This document shows, in pieces, positions 32,618 to 33,479 of a stretch of DNA of 33,479 nucleotides (the first letter of the stretch is position 1; every line of letters begins with the position of its first letter). The stretch covers positions 1-33,479 of the forward strand of contig NZ_AZQP01000034.1 in NCBI RefSeq assembly GCF_000601455.1. Direction: 5' to 3'. Both the position numbers and the translations under genes were made by a program. Below the pieces are notes generated by a model. The model searched no databases, was not told the DNA's origin, and saw nothing but the letters and a program-made list of their open reading frames with translations. The stretch comes from Fervidicella metallireducens AeB. Its GTDB lineage: Bacteria; Bacillota; Clostridia; Clostridiales; Caloramatoraceae.

Positions 32618-33479
32618 ATGGCAAAGGTTTCAGTAATTCCAACAAGACAACAAGTGCAAGTGATAGACGGAGTCTCTAGGGAGAGAAAGAAAAGAGTGTG
32701 TGCATACTGTAGAGTAAGTACCGATACGGAAGAACAGCTGACAAGTTATGAAGCTCAAGTTACCTATTATGAAAATTACATAAGAAGTAAACCAGAGTAT
32801 GAGTTTGCAGGCATCTTTGCAGGTGAAGGGATAACTGGTACAAACACAAAGCATAGAGTTGAGTTTGATAGAATGATTGAAGCTGCTCTGGCAGGCCAGT
32901 TTGATATGATTATTACTAAATCAATTTCAAGGTTTGCACGTAACACCCTTGACTGTCTTAAATATGTGAGGCTTTTAAAAGAAAAAGGAATATGGGTGTA
33001 CTTTGAAAAAGAAAATATTGATACCTTGGATTCAAAAGGAGAGGTTTTTCTTACAATCTTAAGTTCCCTTGCACAGGATGAATCGAGAAATATTTCAGAG
33101 AACAGCAGATTGGGTATAGTTAGAAGATTTCAGCAGGGAAAGGTAAGAGTTAATCCTAAGAGATTCCTTGGATATGATAAGGATGAAAATGGGGAGCTAA
33201 TAATAAATGAACAAGAAGCAGCGGTTGTTAGAAGAATATATGATGAATACTTGGGTGGCCTAGGATATAAGTCGATTGCATTAAAGCTTGAGGCAGAGGG
33301 GATTAGAAACGGTTCAGGAAAAGTTAAATGGCATGATTCTAATATAAAGCAGATACTTACAAATGAAAAATATATGGGTGATGCCCTTCTTCAAAAGACA
33401 ATAACACTGGATTTTTTAACACATAAAAGAGTGAAGAATAAAGGAGGGGCTCAGCAATACTATGTTGAAGACAGCCATC
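32618..33479 (+). CDS. Large serine recombinase, cut by the window edge
   Basis: An open frame from ATG 32618, 8 bp after GAGGAGG, still open at the right edge (287 codons seen). Resolvase domain: [15 protein letters not shown] (S34 catalytic), [24 protein letters not shown] and [14 protein letters not shown]. The recombinase domain follows with [14 protein letters not shown] and [20 protein letters not shown]. It is paralogous to the preceding recombinase and starts 12 bp after that gene. The conserved module of two tandem recombinases suggests they act as a pair, or that one is the integrase and the other a partner. Confidence 0.93.
   Translation, partial: MAKVSVIPTRQQVQVIDGVSRERKKRVCAYCRVSTDTEEQLTSYEAQVTYYENYIRSKPEYEFAGIFAGEGITGTNTKHRVEFDRMIEAALAGQFDMIITKSISRFARNTLDCLKYVRLLKEKGIWVYFEKENIDTLDSKGEVFLTILSSLAQDESRNISENSRLGIVRRFQQGKVRVNPKRFLGYDKDENGELIINEQEAAVVRRIYDEYLGGLGYKSIALKLEAEGIRNGSGKVKWHDSNIKQILTNEKYMGDALLQKTITLDFLTHKRVKNKGGAQQYYVEDSH

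Overview
The window is low-GC, strictly bacterial DNA from an endospore-forming Firmicute. Gene content and order (purR, spoVG, glmU, prs, pth, mfd, spoVT, a spoVB/yabM-type flippase, yabN/mazG, HU, yabO/rqcP, yabP, yabQ, divIC, yabR, tRNAs) match the Bacillus/Clostridium core segment that normally leads into spoIIE. The very AT-rich sequence, the lgt/murC neighbours and the absence of ctc and fin point to Clostridium or a close relative; species cannot be named from the sequence.

Layout. (1) 1-3817: two tRNA-Pro genes on the plus strand face a minus-strand group murC - small membrane protein - lgt; lgt is split by a +1 frame disruption. purR diverges from murC. (2) 3860-6831: spoVG behind a sequence closely resembling a SigH promoter, then glmU-prs with a good SigA promoter. 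(3) 7049-10360: an OmpR-type response regulator, its histidine kinase and a membrane-anchored HtrA protease sit where ctc lies in Bacillus. (4) 10491-18414: pth, mfd, a PrsA-like lipoprotein foldase, a 57-aa zinc-ribbon ORF, spoVT and a SpoVB-like flippase. (5) 18436-23472: yabN/mazG, HU, rqcP, yabP, yabQ, divIC, yabR and ppx/gppA. Three DnaA-box-like 9-mers, spaced exactly 12 bp apart, lie just before the sporulation pair yabP-yabQ. (6) 23553-23805: tRNA-Leu(UAA), initiator tRNA-Met and elongator tRNA-Met under one consensus promoter.

From about 23.8 kb to the right edge the content becomes accessory: a pRiA4b ORF-3-like protein; a convergent cytosine-5 methyltransferase / PD-(D/E)XK-like endonuclease pair; a divergent operon of an ImmA/IrrE-type metalloprotease, an XRE regulator and an unknown 122-aa protein; a RAYT/IS200-type Y1 transposase behind a 17-bp inverted repeat that buries its ribosome binding site; a decayed phage-type endolysin remnant; a SHOCT-like small protein; and two tandem large serine recombinases. 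The first recombinase is split exactly at A AAA AAG, the canonical -1 slippery heptamer; the second runs off the window. spoIIE, expected after the tRNAs, is not reached, so the tRNA block looks like the left boundary of an integrated region.

The most interesting points are (a) the restriction-modification pair whose promoters carry operator-like palindromes beside a protease/repressor pair, suggesting stress-controlled restriction; (b) the possible programmed -1 frameshift in a serine recombinase; (c) the DnaA-box cluster beside sporulation genes; and (d) the RBS-sequestering hairpin of the transposase. All functions are read from sequence alone; no database search was run.
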